This document shows, piece by piece, positions 25,802-35,014 of a stretch of DNA of 64,000 nt. The notes beneath the pieces were generated by a model. That model had not been told where the DNA came from. It made no database searches and was given only the letters and a program-made list of their open reading frames with translations. Made by a program: the position numbers and the translations under genes. Position 1 is the first letter of the stretch, and the number at the start of each line of letters is the position of its first letter. The stretch spans positions 1 through 64,000 of the forward strand of contig CANFXV010000001.1 in assembly GCA_947451115.1 (NCBI GenBank), written 5' to 3'. The DNA is from Bacteroidota bacterium. GTDB lineage: Bacteria > Bacteroidota > Bacteroidia > Chitinophagales > Chitinophagaceae.

Positions 25802-27262
25802 ATGAGAAAATTTTTATGGCTGGCATTGTTGATTCCTTTTTGGGGTTGGGCACAAATCAAAAAAACAAGCCCTACAGCAACAGGCAATAAATTGGGGCAT
25901 AGTATTCAAATTACTATGAAACCATATCAAAACATAAAGTTATACATAGGCACCAATTATGGTAAAAACAAAGTGCTAGCCGACTCTTGTGTATTGAATG
26001 AAAAAAGCGAAGGCGTGTTTGAATCGAAACAAAAATTAACCCCCGGCATTTATTTTGTGGTGTCTCCAAAATATTCCATCCTATTTGATTTTTTAATGGA
26101 TGAAGAGCAGCACTTTAAAATGGTCGCAGACACCAATGCTTTAGACAAAGTAGTAATTACTGGTTCTGTAGACAATACTTTATTTCAAAATTATTCCAAA
26201 GAGGTGAATACACTATTTGCTCAAATGAATAATTTACAGAATCGATTTAAAGAAGCAAAAAATGCAGCAGATTCGGCACTTTTTAAAAGTGCTTATTTAG
26301 GCAAAGACAAAGAAATCAAAGACAAAAGAGAGGCCTTCATGCTTGCACATCCTAAATCCATGATGAGCTATTTATTGAATGTCATGCAAAGACCAGAAGC
26401 GCCTGCCATACCCATCGTCAATGGCAAAGCGGATTCACTGTATCCCTACTATTATGTAAAAAATCATTTTTGGGACAAGGTCATTTTTAATGACAACCGT
26501 TTAATTCGCACTCCTTTTTTCGAAGACAAATTAGATGAGTATTTTAAAAACTATGTTTCACGCGAACCTGATTCAATTATAGAAGAAGTGCAATACATGC
26601 TGACTGTTGCCAAAACAGGAAAAGAGATTTATCCTTTCCTACTTTTTAAATTTACCAACAAGTACATTGCACCAGAATTTATGGGTCAGGACAAAGTGTT
26701 TTTACATTTGTATCAAAACTTTTTTGCCAAAGGAGATACGGTACTTTTAAATCAAGAGTCTAAAAAATCAATTACTGAAAGAGCTTACAGCATGATGGCC
26801 AACCAATTGGGCTTAGCCGCACCTAGCTTGATAGTGAATACAGTTGATGATAAAAAACTTTCATTGTATGATGTAAAATCTGCTTACACTTTTGTCGCTT
26901 TCTGGGATCCTACCTGCGGTCATTGCAAAGAAGAAATTCCTAAATTAGATTCTTTGTACAAGGCGAGTTGGAAAAATTTACAAGTAAAAGTTTTTTCTGT
27001 AAATATTAATTTTAAAGAATTGGCGGCTTGGAAAAATTTTATCACTGACCATCATTTAGAAGATTGGTTCAATGTGTATCAAACCGAAGAAGATTTAAAC
27101 AAAGAAATTAAAGCCGGATTGCCCACCACTATTCGTCAACAATATGATGTTTTTAAAACACCTACTTTTTATTTATTAGATAGTAAAAAGAAAATTATTG
27201 CCAAAAATTTAAGCTTAGAGCAATTCAATGATTTCTTAGTGAATACCAATAAAAAGAAATAA
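25802..27262 (+). CDS. exported thioredoxin-like protein with DUF4369/DUF5106-type regions
   Basis: This 486-aa protein has a signal peptide (MRKFLWLALLIPFWGWAQ). The N-terminal half resembles the DUF4369 and DUF5106 regions common in Bacteroidota thiol-disulfide proteins. From about residue 340 a thioredoxin fold contains FVAFWDPTCGHCKEEIP with a CGHC active site, and a cis-Pro in FKTPTFYLLD. It probably acts as a periplasmic disulfide oxidoreductase, perhaps in cytochrome c maturation or oxidative defence; this is inferred. Its 3' end is 8 bp from the convergent metF. Confidence 0.86.
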   Translation: MRKFLWLALLIPFWGWAQIKKTSPTATGNKLGHSIQITMKPYQNIKLYIGTNYGKNKVLADSCVLNEKSEGVFESKQKLTPGIYFVVSPKYSILFDFLMDEEQHFKMVADTNALDKVVITGSVDNTLFQNYSKEVNTLFAQMNNLQNRFKEAKNAADSALFKSAYLGKDKEIKDKREAFMLAHPKSMMSYLLNVMQRPEAPAIPIVNGKADSLYPYYYVKNHFWDKVIFNDNRLIRTPFFEDKLDEYFKNYVSREPDSIIEEVQYMLTVAKTGKEIYPFLLFKFTNKYIAPEFMGQDKVFLHLYQNFFAKGDTVLLNQESKKSITERAYSMMANQLGLAAPSLIVNTVDDKKLSLYDVKSAYTFVAFWDPTCGHCKEEIPKLDSLYKASWKNLQVKVFSVNINFKELAAWKNFITDHHLEDWFNVYQTEEDLNKEIKAGLPTTIRQQYDVFKTPTFYLLDSKKKIIAKNLSLEQFNDFLVNTNKKK

Positions 27263-27270
27263 ATAGGGTT

Positions 27271-28230
27271 CTAAAATACGGCAGCCACTACATTTTTAAC
27301 TACCTGCGGTTTACCTAAAGTATAATAATGTAAAACCGGTACACCAGCGGCTTTCAGCTCCTTACTCTGTTGAATTAACCATTCTGTTCCAACTTGCTCA
27401 CAGGCTTCATCTGTAGTGGCGGCTAACATGGCGTTTTTTAAATCTGCAGGAATATCTACATAAAATATATTCGGTAAAATAGTTAATTGCTTTTTATTGG
27501 TAATAGGTTTGAGCCCTGGGATAATTGGCACTGTTATACCAATGCTTCTACAAGCGTCTACATAATCGAAATATTTTTTGTTGTCAAAAAACATTTGTGT
27601 CATAATGTACTCAGCACCTGCATCTACTTTTGCTTTGGCTCTTTGTAAATCTAATTCCATACTAGGTGCTTCAAAATGTTTCTCCGGATAACCTGCCACC
27701 CCCATACAAAAATTTGTTTTGCTACCATTGATGATGTCCTTGTCTAAATATTCGCCCTTATTCAATCCTACTACTTGTTCTAAGAGTTCAATGGCTTGCT
27801 TATTTCCATTGGGTTCCGGAATAAAAGTTTTTTGGTTTTTTTCTGCATCTCCTCTTAAAACCAATAAATTATCAATGCCTAAAAATTGTAAATCAATTAA
27901 AGCGTCTTCTGTTTCTCTTTTTGAAAATCCACCACAAATAATATGTGGTACTGCATCTACATTGTAGTGGTTCATGATGGCCGCACAAATACCTACTGTT
28001 CCTGGGCGCTTGCGCACATCCACTTTTTCCTCCGTACCATCTTCTTTTTTTCTTAAGATGGTCTCACTACGATGATAGGTTACATTAATCCAAGAAGGCT
28101 TAAATTCCATCAAAGGATCTAAGTGCTCATAGATATAAGCAATGGTTTTTCCTTTCAATGGGGGTAATACTTCAAATGATACCAATGTATCTTTGGCCTT
28201 GGCCAAATGTTCAATAACCTTCATATGCAC
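27271..28230 (-). CDS. metF: methylenetetrahydrofolate reductase
   Basis: This 319-aa flavoenzyme reduces 5,10-methylene-THF to 5-methyl-THF for methionine synthesis. Family motifs include LVSFEVLPP near the start (catalytic Glu), NVTYHR, PHIICGG, LVLRGDAEK (folate/FAD), GVAGYPEKHFEAPS, ITQMFFD (as IMTQMFFDN) and IPIIPGLKPI. ATG codons at 28230 and 28224 are both possible, the second giving the more usual MKVIEHL. An upstream -7 box predicts a leader of about 54 nt. Confidence 0.95.
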   Translation of the reverse strand: MHMKVIEHLAKAKDTLVSFEVLPPLKGKTIAYIYEHLDPLMEFKPSWINVTYHRSETILRKKEDGTEEKVDVRKRPGTVGICAAIMNHYNVDAVPHIICGGFSKRETEDALIDLQFLGIDNLLVLRGDAEKNQKTFIPEPNGNKQAIELLEQVVGLNKGEYLDKDIINGSKTNFCMGVAGYPEKHFEAPSMELDLQRAKAKVDAGAEYIMTQMFFDNKKYFDYVDACRSIGITVPIIPGLKPITNKKQLTILPNIFYVDIPADLKNAMLAATTDEACEQVGTEWLIQQSKELKAAGVPVLHYYTLGKPQVVKNVVAAVF

Positions 28231-28298
28231 TTTGCTTTAATAGGGCCTGGGTTGTCTCTATATAGAAACCTAACGCAATCCGCTATAGCGCAAAAATA
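28231..28298 (-). promoter_or_regulatory. metF promoter and hairpin leader
   Basis: On the minus strand TATTTTTG (28298 to 28291) matches TAnnTTTG. The perfect palindrome CGCTATAGCG (28281-28290) covers the predicted start site. The short leader can form a GTTTCT/AGAGAC hairpin. No known SAM-riboswitch core is recognised, so this could be an operator site instead. Confidence 0.4.
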
Positions 28299-28341
28299 TA
28301 TAATATTATTAAGCTATAGGACGAAAAGCCTTATTTACCCT

Positions 28342-28349
28342 TATTTTTG
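28342..28349 (+). promoter_or_regulatory. -7 box of lptB
   Basis: TATTTTTG fits TAnnTTTG and predicts transcription from about 28356. This excludes the track's start at 28347, which lies inside the box, and favours the TTG at 28365. Confidence 0.45.
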
Positions 28350-28364
28350 TATAAAATAGATAGA

Positions 28365-29132
28365 TTGATACTTGCCATACATACAGATAAATTAATAAAG
28401 CAATACAAGGGCCGCAAAGTAGTGGATCAAGTAAGCATTTCAGTAAAGCAAGGAGAAATTGTTGGTTTGCTTGGACCCAATGGAGCAGGTAAAACCACTA
28501 CCTTCTATATGGTCGTTGGATTAATTGCGCCTGATGAAGGACGTGTATTTTTAAATGAGGAAGACATTACCAAACTTCCAATGTACAAGCGCGCCCAAAT
28601 GGGCTTGGGTTATTTACCACAGGAAGCCAGTGTATTTAGAAAGTTATCTGTAGAAGACAATATTATGGCTGTTTTAGAAATGACCAAATTGACTAAAGCA
28701 GAAAGAGATTACAAATTAGAAAGTTTATTGGATGAATTTAATTTGCATCAAGTACGTGGCAACAATGGAGATAGTTTAAGTGGTGGAGAAAGACGTCGTA
28801 CAGAAATTGCACGTGCCTTAGCCGTAGATCCAAAATTTATATTATTAGACGAACCCTTTGCAGGCGTGGATCCCATTGCAGTGGAAGATATACAGTCTGT
28901 AGTGTCTCGTTTAAAATTAAAAGACATAGGTATTTTAATTACCGATCATAATGTGAATGAAACCCTTTCTATTTGTGATAGAGCTTATTTATTGATTGAA
29001 GGGAAGATTTTCAAACATGGTACTGCCGAAGAATTGGCCGAAGACGATCAAGTACGTCGCTTATACTTGGGTACCAACTTTGAATTAAAGCGTAAAGATT
29101 GGATCATTGAGCTAGGTCAAAAAGCAAAATAA
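28365..29132 (+). CDS. lptB: LPS export ABC transporter ATP-binding protein (TTG start)
   Basis: LptB is the cytoplasmic ATPase of the LptB2FGC complex that moves lipopolysaccharide to the outer membrane. Motifs are [19 protein letters not shown] (Walker A), the Q-loop [33 protein letters not shown] (signature), [13 protein letters not shown] (Walker B) and [10 protein letters not shown] (H-loop). These are highly typical of LptB. No ATG lies near the expected N-terminus. The TTG at 28365 gives [20 protein letters not shown], matching the usual start, and sits just after a -7 box. Residues 1-255 give normal length. lptF, lptG and lptC are not in the window. Confidence 0.93.
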   Translation: MILAIHTDKLIKQYKGRKVVDQVSISVKQGEIVGLLGPNGAGKTTTFYMVVGLIAPDEGRVFLNEEDITKLPMYKRAQMGLGYLPQEASVFRKLSVEDNIMAVLEMTKLTKAERDYKLESLLDEFNLHQVRGNNGDSLSGGERRRTEIARALAVDPKFILLDEPFAGVDPIAVEDIQSVVSRLKLKDIGILITDHNVNETLSICDRAYLLIEGKIFKHGTAEELAEDDQVRRLYLGTNFELKRKDWIIELGQKAK

Positions 29133-29198
29133 GTCCCCTTAATTTCTGCATTGATTACTTAATTTATACAAGCGTAAAGCTTATATTGTGAGGAGGAT

Positions 29199-30716
29199 AT
29201 GAAAATTTTTAGCCCCGCACTCTCAAGATTGGCCCGATTGCGTTATTGGCGCATTGAAAATTGGGTGAAGGACCCCATCGCGGCTCAGCGTGAAGTATTG
29301 CAAGATTTAATCACGCATGGCCAGTATACACAATTTGGTTTAAAGTATCAGTTTGCCGAAACCTTTACTATCCGAAGTTTTAAAGCCACAGTGCCTATTC
29401 ATGAATATGAAGACCTCAAACCCTATATTGAACAAATCATGAATGGGGAAGAGGCAGTATTGTGGAATACACCAGTTCAATGGTTGGCAAAAAGTAGTGG
29501 GACAACCAGCGATAAAAGCAAATTTATACCGCTGACGAAAGAAAGCATCGAAGACAATCATTTTCAAGCAGCAAAAGATGTTTTAACAAGTTATTATCAT
29601 GCCATGCCTGATAGTGATTTATTAACGGGTAAGGGTTTGGTGATTGGGGGCAGTCATCAAGTGCATCCTATTAGAGAAGACATTCAGTATGGCGACCTAA
29701 GTGCCGTCTTATTACAAAATTCTCCTTTTTGGTCTGGCTTTATTAGAACACCAGAATTATCTATTGCACTAATGGATGAATGGGAAAATAAAATTGAAAG
29801 CTTGGCACAAAGCACCATTGAAGAAGATGTTACTTCCATTGCAGGCGTACCCACTTGGACCTTGGTTTTATTAAAAAGAATTTTAGAAATTACTGGCAAG
29901 CAAAACATCAAAGAAGTATGGCCAAATTTTGAATTGTATATTCACGGAGGCGTTTCTTTCACACCTTATAAAGAACAATTTAATAAAGTCATTGGTCCTA
30001 ATTGTAATTATTTAGAAATATACAATGCCAGTGAAGGATTTTTTGCTGCACAAGATAGAGTAGGTGAAGAAGGCATGCTTTTATATTTAGAGCATGGCAT
30101 TTTTTATGAATTTATGCCCATTGAAGAATATGGAAAAGAAAAGCCAATAACTTACGGTTTAAATAAAGTAGTCATTGGAAAAAATTATGCCATAGTGATT
30201 AGTACCAATGGTGGTCTTTGGCGCTACTTGGTAGGAGATACCATTCAATTTGTAAGTCTTTCACCTTTTAGAATTAAAGTAAGTGGCCGATTAAAACAGT
30301 TCATCAATGCCTTTGGTGAAGAACTCATTGCCGATAATAGTGATAAAGCCATTAGTGAGACTTGTACTACATTAGGTTTGTCTATTAAAGAATATACGGC
30401 CGCGCCAATTTATATGTCAGATGAAAATACAGGTGCTCATGAATGGCTGATTGAATTTGATGAAAACCCAAAAGACCTAGAAGCCTTTACCCTTTTATTA
30501 GATAAAAATTTACAAGCTGCGAATAGTGACTATGAAGCCAAGAGACATAAAAATATTGCCCTGGGCCTTCCGCAAATAACAGCAGTCAAAGCTGGCTGTT
30601 TTCATGAATGGCTCAAGCAAAAAGGGAAATTAGGTGGTCAACATAAAGTACCAAGACTGTCCAATGAGCGGATTTATATAGATGAAATAAAAAAAATTCA
30701 TCAAAGCTTGAAATAA
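29199..30716 (+). CDS. GH3-family protein A (acyl-adenylate-forming-like)
   Basis: This 505-aa protein is related to plant GH3 auxin-amido synthetases of the ANL superfamily, whose bacterial members have no known function. ATP-binding motifs are visible: WLAKSSGTTSDKSKFIPLT (P-loop-like), YNASEGFFAAQ, WRYLVGDTIQF and the hinge SGRLKQFINAFGEEL. A paralogue of equal length lies at 51.2 kb. An AGGAGG sits 2 nt before the ATG, unusual for this phylum and very close for a functional ribosome site. It is 66 bp after lptB and 33 bp before fabG. Confidence 0.86.
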   Translation: MKIFSPALSRLARLRYWRIENWVKDPIAAQREVLQDLITHGQYTQFGLKYQFAETFTIRSFKATVPIHEYEDLKPYIEQIMNGEEAVLWNTPVQWLAKSSGTTSDKSKFIPLTKESIEDNHFQAAKDVLTSYYHAMPDSDLLTGKGLVIGGSHQVHPIREDIQYGDLSAVLLQNSPFWSGFIRTPELSIALMDEWENKIESLAQSTIEEDVTSIAGVPTWTLVLLKRILEITGKQNIKEVWPNFELYIHGGVSFTPYKEQFNKVIGPNCNYLEIYNASEGFFAAQDRVGEEGMLLYLEHGIFYEFMPIEEYGKEKPITYGLNKVVIGKNYAIVISTNGGLWRYLVGDTIQFVSLSPFRIKVSGRLKQFINAFGEELIADNSDKAISETCTTLGLSIKEYTAAPIYMSDENTGAHEWLIEFDENPKDLEAFTLLLDKNLQAANSDYEAKRHKNIALGLPQITAVKAGCFHEWLKQKGKLGGQHKVPRLSNERIYIDEIKKIHQSLK

Positions 30717-30726
30717 ACAAACTCGT

Positions 30727-30734
30727 TATCTTTG
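30727..30734 (+). promoter_or_regulatory. -7 box of fabG
   Basis: TATCTTTG is a perfect TAnnTTTG, 15 nt before the fabG ATG. A TTG lies 16 nt upstream (30708-30710), within the end of the GH3-like gene. fabG may thus have its own promoter. Confidence 0.45.
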
Positions 30735-30749
30735 TATAAATAAATAATC

Positions 30750-31505
30750 ATGAAACTACTTACTGGGAAAGTATCTATTGTAACTGGCGCTGCGCGTGGG
30801 ATTGGAGCAGCTATTGCACTAAAATTAGCAGAACAAGGAAGTCATATAGCCTTTACCTATGTAAGTGATAGTAGTGCTGCTAAAGCCAAGGACTTGGTGA
30901 CTGAAATAGAAAAATTTGGCGTGAAAGCAAAAGCTTATCAAGCCAATGCAGCCGATTTCGCAGCCTGTGAAAGTTTTGTGAATGAGGTGGTAGCACATTT
31001 TGGTACTGTAGATATTTGTGTGAACAATGCAGGCATTTCAAAAGATAATTTATTGTTACGCATGACCCCAGAACAATGGGATGATGTCATGGATACCAAT
31101 TTGAAAAGCGTATACAATATGACCAAGCAAGTAATACGTCCTATGATGAAAGCAAAGAGCGGAAGTATAATTAATATGAGTTCTATTATTGGTATCCGCG
31201 GCAATGCGGGACAAAGTAGTTATGCGGCAAGTAAGGCAGGCATTATTGGTTTTACAAAATCTATCGCATTAGAAATAGGCAGTCGCAATATAAGATGCAA
31301 TGCCATTGCGCCTGGTTTTGTAGAAACCGATATGACACATTATTTAAATGAAGGCGATGCAGGAAAAGCTTTTTTAGCTAAAATTCCCTTAGGCCGTTTT
31401 GGTAAAGCAGAAGAAATTGCCAACACCACATTATTTTTAGCAAGTGATTTAAGTAGTTATATCACCGGACAAGTCATCAGCGCTTGTGGTGGTTTGAATA
31501 TTTAA
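30750..31505 (+). CDS. fabG: 3-oxoacyl-ACP reductase-type SDR
   Basis: This 251-aa classical SDR has TGAARGIGAAIALKLAEQG (NADP loop), NNAGISKDNLLLRMTPEQW, INMSSIIGIRGNAGQSSYAASKAG (Ser, Tyr, Lys triad), NAIAPGFVETDMT and a C-terminal YITGQVISACGGLNI. This combination, especially NNAGISKDNLLLRM and the ending, is the FabG signature. FabG reduces the beta-keto group in fatty-acid elongation. No other fab gene is adjacent. It converges on adk with a 9-bp gap. Confidence 0.92.
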   Translation: MKLLTGKVSIVTGAARGIGAAIALKLAEQGSHIAFTYVSDSSAAKAKDLVTEIEKFGVKAKAYQANAADFAACESFVNEVVAHFGTVDICVNNAGISKDNLLLRMTPEQWDDVMDTNLKSVYNMTKQVIRPMMKAKSGSIINMSSIIGIRGNAGQSSYAASKAGIIGFTKSIALEIGSRNIRCNAIAPGFVETDMTHYLNEGDAGKAFLAKIPLGRFGKAEEIANTTLFLASDLSSYITGQVISACGGLNI

Positions 31506-31514
31506 TTAATCTTT

Positions 31515-32090
31515 CTAGATTCTTGCGTCAATTTCTTTTTTCAAATCGGCATAAATACTTTCTACTGTTCCTTCTCCCGTAATGCCTACTACTTTATTAA
31601 ACTGTGCATAATAAGTAGCTACCGCAGTAGTTTTATCATGGTACTCTTTAATTCTAGCGCGTATAATGGTTTCATTGGTATCATCACTTCTTCCTGAGGT
31701 TAAACCACGACCTAATAATCTTTTCACTAATTCTTCTTCACTCACTTCTAAAGCCAATACTACATTGATCTCGTTATTTTTTTCTTTCAATAAAGCATCC
31801 AAGGCAACGCACTGTGCAGTGGTGCGCGGAAAGCCATCAAATAAAAATCCTTTCGCATCAGGTCTTGCATCCATAAAATTGCCCACCATCCCAATCACTA
31901 CGGCATCAGGTACCAATTGACCAGCGTCCATTAAACGCTTTGCTTCCATGCCTAATTCAGTTTGATTGGCAATTTCTGTTCTTAATAAATTTCCCGTACT
32001 CAGATGTTGTAGTCCAAAAGATTCAATGATATGTTCACTTTGAGTTCCCTTGCCGCTGCCCGGAGGGCCAAATAAGATTAAATTAAACAT
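31515..32090 (-). CDS. adk: adenylate kinase
   Basis: Adk interconverts 2 ADP with ATP and AMP. This 191-aa protein has NLILFGPPGSGKGTQSEHII (Walker A), QHLSTGNLLRTEI (AMP site), LFDGFPRTTAQ and RLLGRGLTSGRSDDT at the lid. The short lid without Zn-Cys residues marks the short form, as usual in Bacteroidota. It is transcribed towards fabG and is probably monocistronic. Confidence 0.96.
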   Translation of the reverse strand: MFNLILFGPPGSGKGTQSEHIIESFGLQHLSTGNLLRTEIANQTELGMEAKRLMDAGQLVPDAVVIGMVGNFMDARPDAKGFLFDGFPRTTAQCVALDALLKEKNNEINVVLALEVSEEELVKRLLGRGLTSGRSDDTNETIIRARIKEYHDKTTAVATYYAQFNKVVGITGEGTVESIYADLKKEIDARI

Positions 32091-32203
32091 GCTGTAGAGT
32101 TGAGCTCAAAGATACTGAACTCACTTAGATTTATAAAAATTCTCCATTTTTAAATAAAAACTAAACAAAAAAGATGAATAGTTGTTAGTATTTTTACAAT
32201 CGC

Positions 32204-32728
32204 ATGAAAATGATGAATAAATTAATTGGTTCTTTACTCTTACTTAGTTTAGGGGCTTGCGCGCAAGGACCTAGCAATACCATTTTAAATAAAGCCAGTA
32301 TGTCAGCAAATAAAAATCAGTACTATTCAACTACTAATAAGGAAAAATTGGTCTTACCAGATAGTACTTGGAAACAGGTCTTATCACCGGAAGTTTACCA
32401 AATTGCAAGAGAAAAAGGCACCGAAAGGCCTTTTAGTAGTGCCTTTGAAAACAGTAAGGAAGTAGGTACTTTTCATTGTGCAGCCTGTGGCAACCCCTTG
32501 TTTAAAAGTACTGCTAAATTTGAAAGCGGTTGTGGCTGGCCTAGTTTTTTTGAACCCATCACCAAAAGTTCCATTATCTATATTCCTGACCATAGTCATG
32601 GCATGACACGTACCGAAGTAGAATGCGGAAAATGCAAAGCCCATTTAGGACATGTTTTTGAAGATGGCCCTCCTCCCACAGGATTACGTTATTGTATCAA
32701 CGGGGTGATTCTTAGTTTAGAAAAATAA
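32204..32728 (+). CDS. msrB: peptide methionine sulfoxide reductase B, lipoprotein form
   Basis: This 174-aa protein has a lipoprotein signal ([18 protein letters not shown]; lipobox LGAC), so it acts outside the cytoplasm. The MsrB domain contains two zinc CxxC pairs ([10 protein letters not shown] and [12 protein letters not shown]), [10 protein letters not shown] and the catalytic RYCINGV. MsrB reduces the R-sulfoxide of protein methionine. It has no MsrA partner here. Two start codons (32204, 32210) are possible without changing the signal. Confidence 0.94.
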   Translation: MKMMNKLIGSLLLLSLGACAQGPSNTILNKASMSANKNQYYSTTNKEKLVLPDSTWKQVLSPEVYQIAREKGTERPFSSAFENSKEVGTFHCAACGNPLFKSTAKFESGCGWPSFFEPITKSSIIYIPDHSHGMTRTEVECGKCKAHLGHVFEDGPPPTGLRYCINGVILSLEK

Positions 32729-32791
32729 TAGGTAGGCTTTTTTCGGTAGATCAATAAGCTGCTGCTACAATATTGACTAAATTTATGGTTT

Positions 32792-33898
32792 ATGAAAAAG
32801 CCCTCTATTTGTATTTCACCCATTGATTGGGGTTTGGGACATGCCACTCGTTGCATTACCCTAATTCAAGCTTTACAAACATTGGGCTATGAAGTATACA
32901 TTGCCACCGAAGGCTATCACGAAACTATTTTAAAAGAAGCAATACCTAATGCACATTTTTTAAAGTTAAGGGGTTATCGAATTAGGTATGCTCAATGGGG
33001 TTACACACTTCCTATCTTACTTCTATTTCAGCTGCCTCAAATTATCTATAGTATCCTCTATGAATACAGGTGGCTGAAAAAAGCAGAAGCCCAATATCAA
33101 TTTGACATTATTATTTCTGATAATCGTTTTGGATTTTATCATAAATCAGTGCCCTCTGTATTTATTACCCATCAATTAAATTTACAAATGCATTTTGAAG
33201 TAGCTACGCGTTTATTTCAAAAAATACAATATGCATGGTTAAAACGTTTTACGGCTTGTTGGATTCCAGATATGGAAGGCAGCAATAATTTATCGGGCAT
33301 TTTAGCCAATCCAAACCATAAACCTAGTATTCCCTTATGGTATATGGGTTGCTTGTCTAGACTGATTCATACGCCTAGCCGTATTGCGGATCTAAATAAT
33401 GCAAGGCCAACTGTATTTTTAGGTATTGTTTCTGGACCAGAGCCACAAAGAACCTTGTTTGAAAATTTATTATGGAAAGTGGGAAATAAATTAACTATTC
33501 CATTTGTAGTGATTGCTGGTAGGCCTTCTAAAGACGAACCTAATAAAATAATTGAGGAAAATATAAGTGCAACACTATATGCACATTTAGCAGCGCCTGA
33601 ATTAGTTAAGGAAATTAAACGTGCAGAATTTATTATTTGTAGAGGGGGTTATACTACTTTGATGGAATTAATTCCATTTGGTAAAAAACTAATTTTTATT
33701 CCTACGCCCGGACAAACAGAGCAATTATATCTAGGAAAATTATGGCAAGAAAAAAAATGGGCGCTTTGTTATGCACAAGAATATTTTAATTTAAGTGTTG
33801 CTTTAAAAGAAGCAAGTACTTTTAATTTTCAAGCCCCTCCCTTTATTGATTTTTCAACAGAAGATCTTAAAACTGCCCTAAAGCAACTAACTTTATAA
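32792..33898 (+). CDS. glycosyltransferase family 28/MurG-like protein
   Basis: This 368-aa GT-B-like protein opens with SPIDWGLGHATRCITLIQAL, a typical nucleotide-sugar transferase N-domain loop. The second half has GPEPQRTLFENLL and a sugar-nucleotide site EFIICRGGYTTLMELIPFGKKLIFIPTPGQTEQ resembling MurG (GGxxTxxE..xxGxPxxxIP..xQ). Donor and acceptor are unknown. Its stop is 2 bp from the mnmH start, so the two are co-transcribed, though a functional link is not obvious. Confidence 0.82.
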   Translation: MKKPSICISPIDWGLGHATRCITLIQALQTLGYEVYIATEGYHETILKEAIPNAHFLKLRGYRIRYAQWGYTLPILLLFQLPQIIYSILYEYRWLKKAEAQYQFDIIISDNRFGFYHKSVPSVFITHQLNLQMHFEVATRLFQKIQYAWLKRFTACWIPDMEGSNNLSGILANPNHKPSIPLWYMGCLSRLIHTPSRIADLNNARPTVFLGIVSGPEPQRTLFENLLWKVGNKLTIPFVVIAGRPSKDEPNKIIEENISATLYAHLAAPELVKEIKRAEFIICRGGYTTLMELIPFGKKLIFIPTPGQTEQLYLGKLWQEKKWALCYAQEYFNLSVALKEASTFNFQAPPFIDFSTEDLKTALKQLTL

Positions 33899-33900
33899 AT

Positions 33901-34956
33901 ATGGCAGTTCAAAAAATTAACATCGATGCATTTATAGATGATCCGTCTACAGCACTTATCATTGATGTAAGAAGTCCTGCAGAATTTGAACATGCACATA
34001 TTCCGACTGCATTGAACCTACCTTTATTCAACAATGAAGAACGTGCCCTTATTGGGACCACTTATAAAAAACAAAGTAGAGAAGACGCTATCAAAGCAGG
34101 TTTGCCCCTTTTTGGAAACAAGATGCTGGGTATGATTGAAACAGTAGAAAATTGGATGAAAGAAAATCAGCAAAAGAACACTAGTCACAAACCTTCTATT
34201 TATGTGCATTGCTGGAGAGGTGGTATGCGCAGTGCCGCGGTGGCTTGGTTATTGGATTTATATGGATATAAAGTAATTCAATTGACAGGCGGATACAAGG
34301 CTTACCGTAATTGGGTATTGGCTCAATTTGATTTGTCTTATCATTTGAAAGTAATAGGTGGTTATACAGGTTCCGGAAAAACAGAAATTTTACATGCGCT
34401 AGAAAATAGAAAGCATCGTGTAATTGATTTGGAAGGATTGGCGCATCATAAAGGATCGGCATTTGGTGCCATTGGACAACCCGACCAGCCCTCACAAGAA
34501 ATGTTTGAAAATTTATTAGCTCAATCATTACATGAACAAGCCAAACACAAGGAGCCTATTTGGATAGAAGATGAAAGTCAAAGAATTGGCACTGTTATGA
34601 TTCCAGCCAATTTGTTTCATTTATTAAGAAATAGTACCTGTTATTTTTTAACTATTCCATTTGAAGAAAGGCTTAATTTTATTTTGGAGGGCTATGGAAA
34701 ATTTGATAAGGAAAGTTTAATGAATGCCACTTTAAGAATTCAAAAAAGATTGGGTGGCCTGGAAACAAAAAACGCCATCAATTTTATTATTGAAGGTGCC
34801 TACAAAGAAGCCTTTGCTATTTTATTAAAATACTATGACAAATGGTATGAAAAAAATGCGAAAAATCAAACCTTACCTAAAGTAGCACTAATACCTATCA
34901 TCAGTGAAAAAGTAGATCCGCTGTTGAATGCCGCTTTAATTGAAAAAATTAAATAG
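33901..34956 (+). CDS. mnmH: tRNA 2-selenouridine synthase
   Basis: MnmH (SelU/YbbB) replaces sulfur with selenium at the tRNA wobble 2-thiouridine, through a geranylated intermediate. This 351-aa protein has an N-terminal rhodanese domain (IIDVRSPAEFEHAHIPTALNLPLF) with the catalytic Cys in YVHCWRGGMRSAA, then a P-loop domain (IGGYTGSGKTEILHAL). Both halves and the length match the family. It needs selenophosphate, so selD should exist elsewhere in the genome. None is visible here; the AIR-synthase-fold gene at 49.3 kb is thiL. Confidence 0.95.
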   Translation: MAVQKINIDAFIDDPSTALIIDVRSPAEFEHAHIPTALNLPLFNNEERALIGTTYKKQSREDAIKAGLPLFGNKMLGMIETVENWMKENQQKNTSHKPSIYVHCWRGGMRSAAVAWLLDLYGYKVIQLTGGYKAYRNWVLAQFDLSYHLKVIGGYTGSGKTEILHALENRKHRVIDLEGLAHHKGSAFGAIGQPDQPSQEMFENLLAQSLHEQAKHKEPIWIEDESQRIGTVMIPANLFHLLRNSTCYFLTIPFEERLNFILEGYGKFDKESLMNATLRIQKRLGGLETKNAINFIIEGAYKEAFAILLKYYDKWYEKNAKNQTLPKVALIPIISEKVDPLLNAALIEKIK

Positions 34957-35014
34957 CTGATGTGGATCATTGACAAAAATGTATCAGTTTTGATTAACTT
35001 TAGTTTTTAATACT

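Noticed and set aside
29191-29196. AGGAGG Shine-Dalgarno before GH3-like A
   Set aside because: Only 2 nt separate it from the ATG, too close for normal pairing, and the phylum rarely uses such sites; probably chance.
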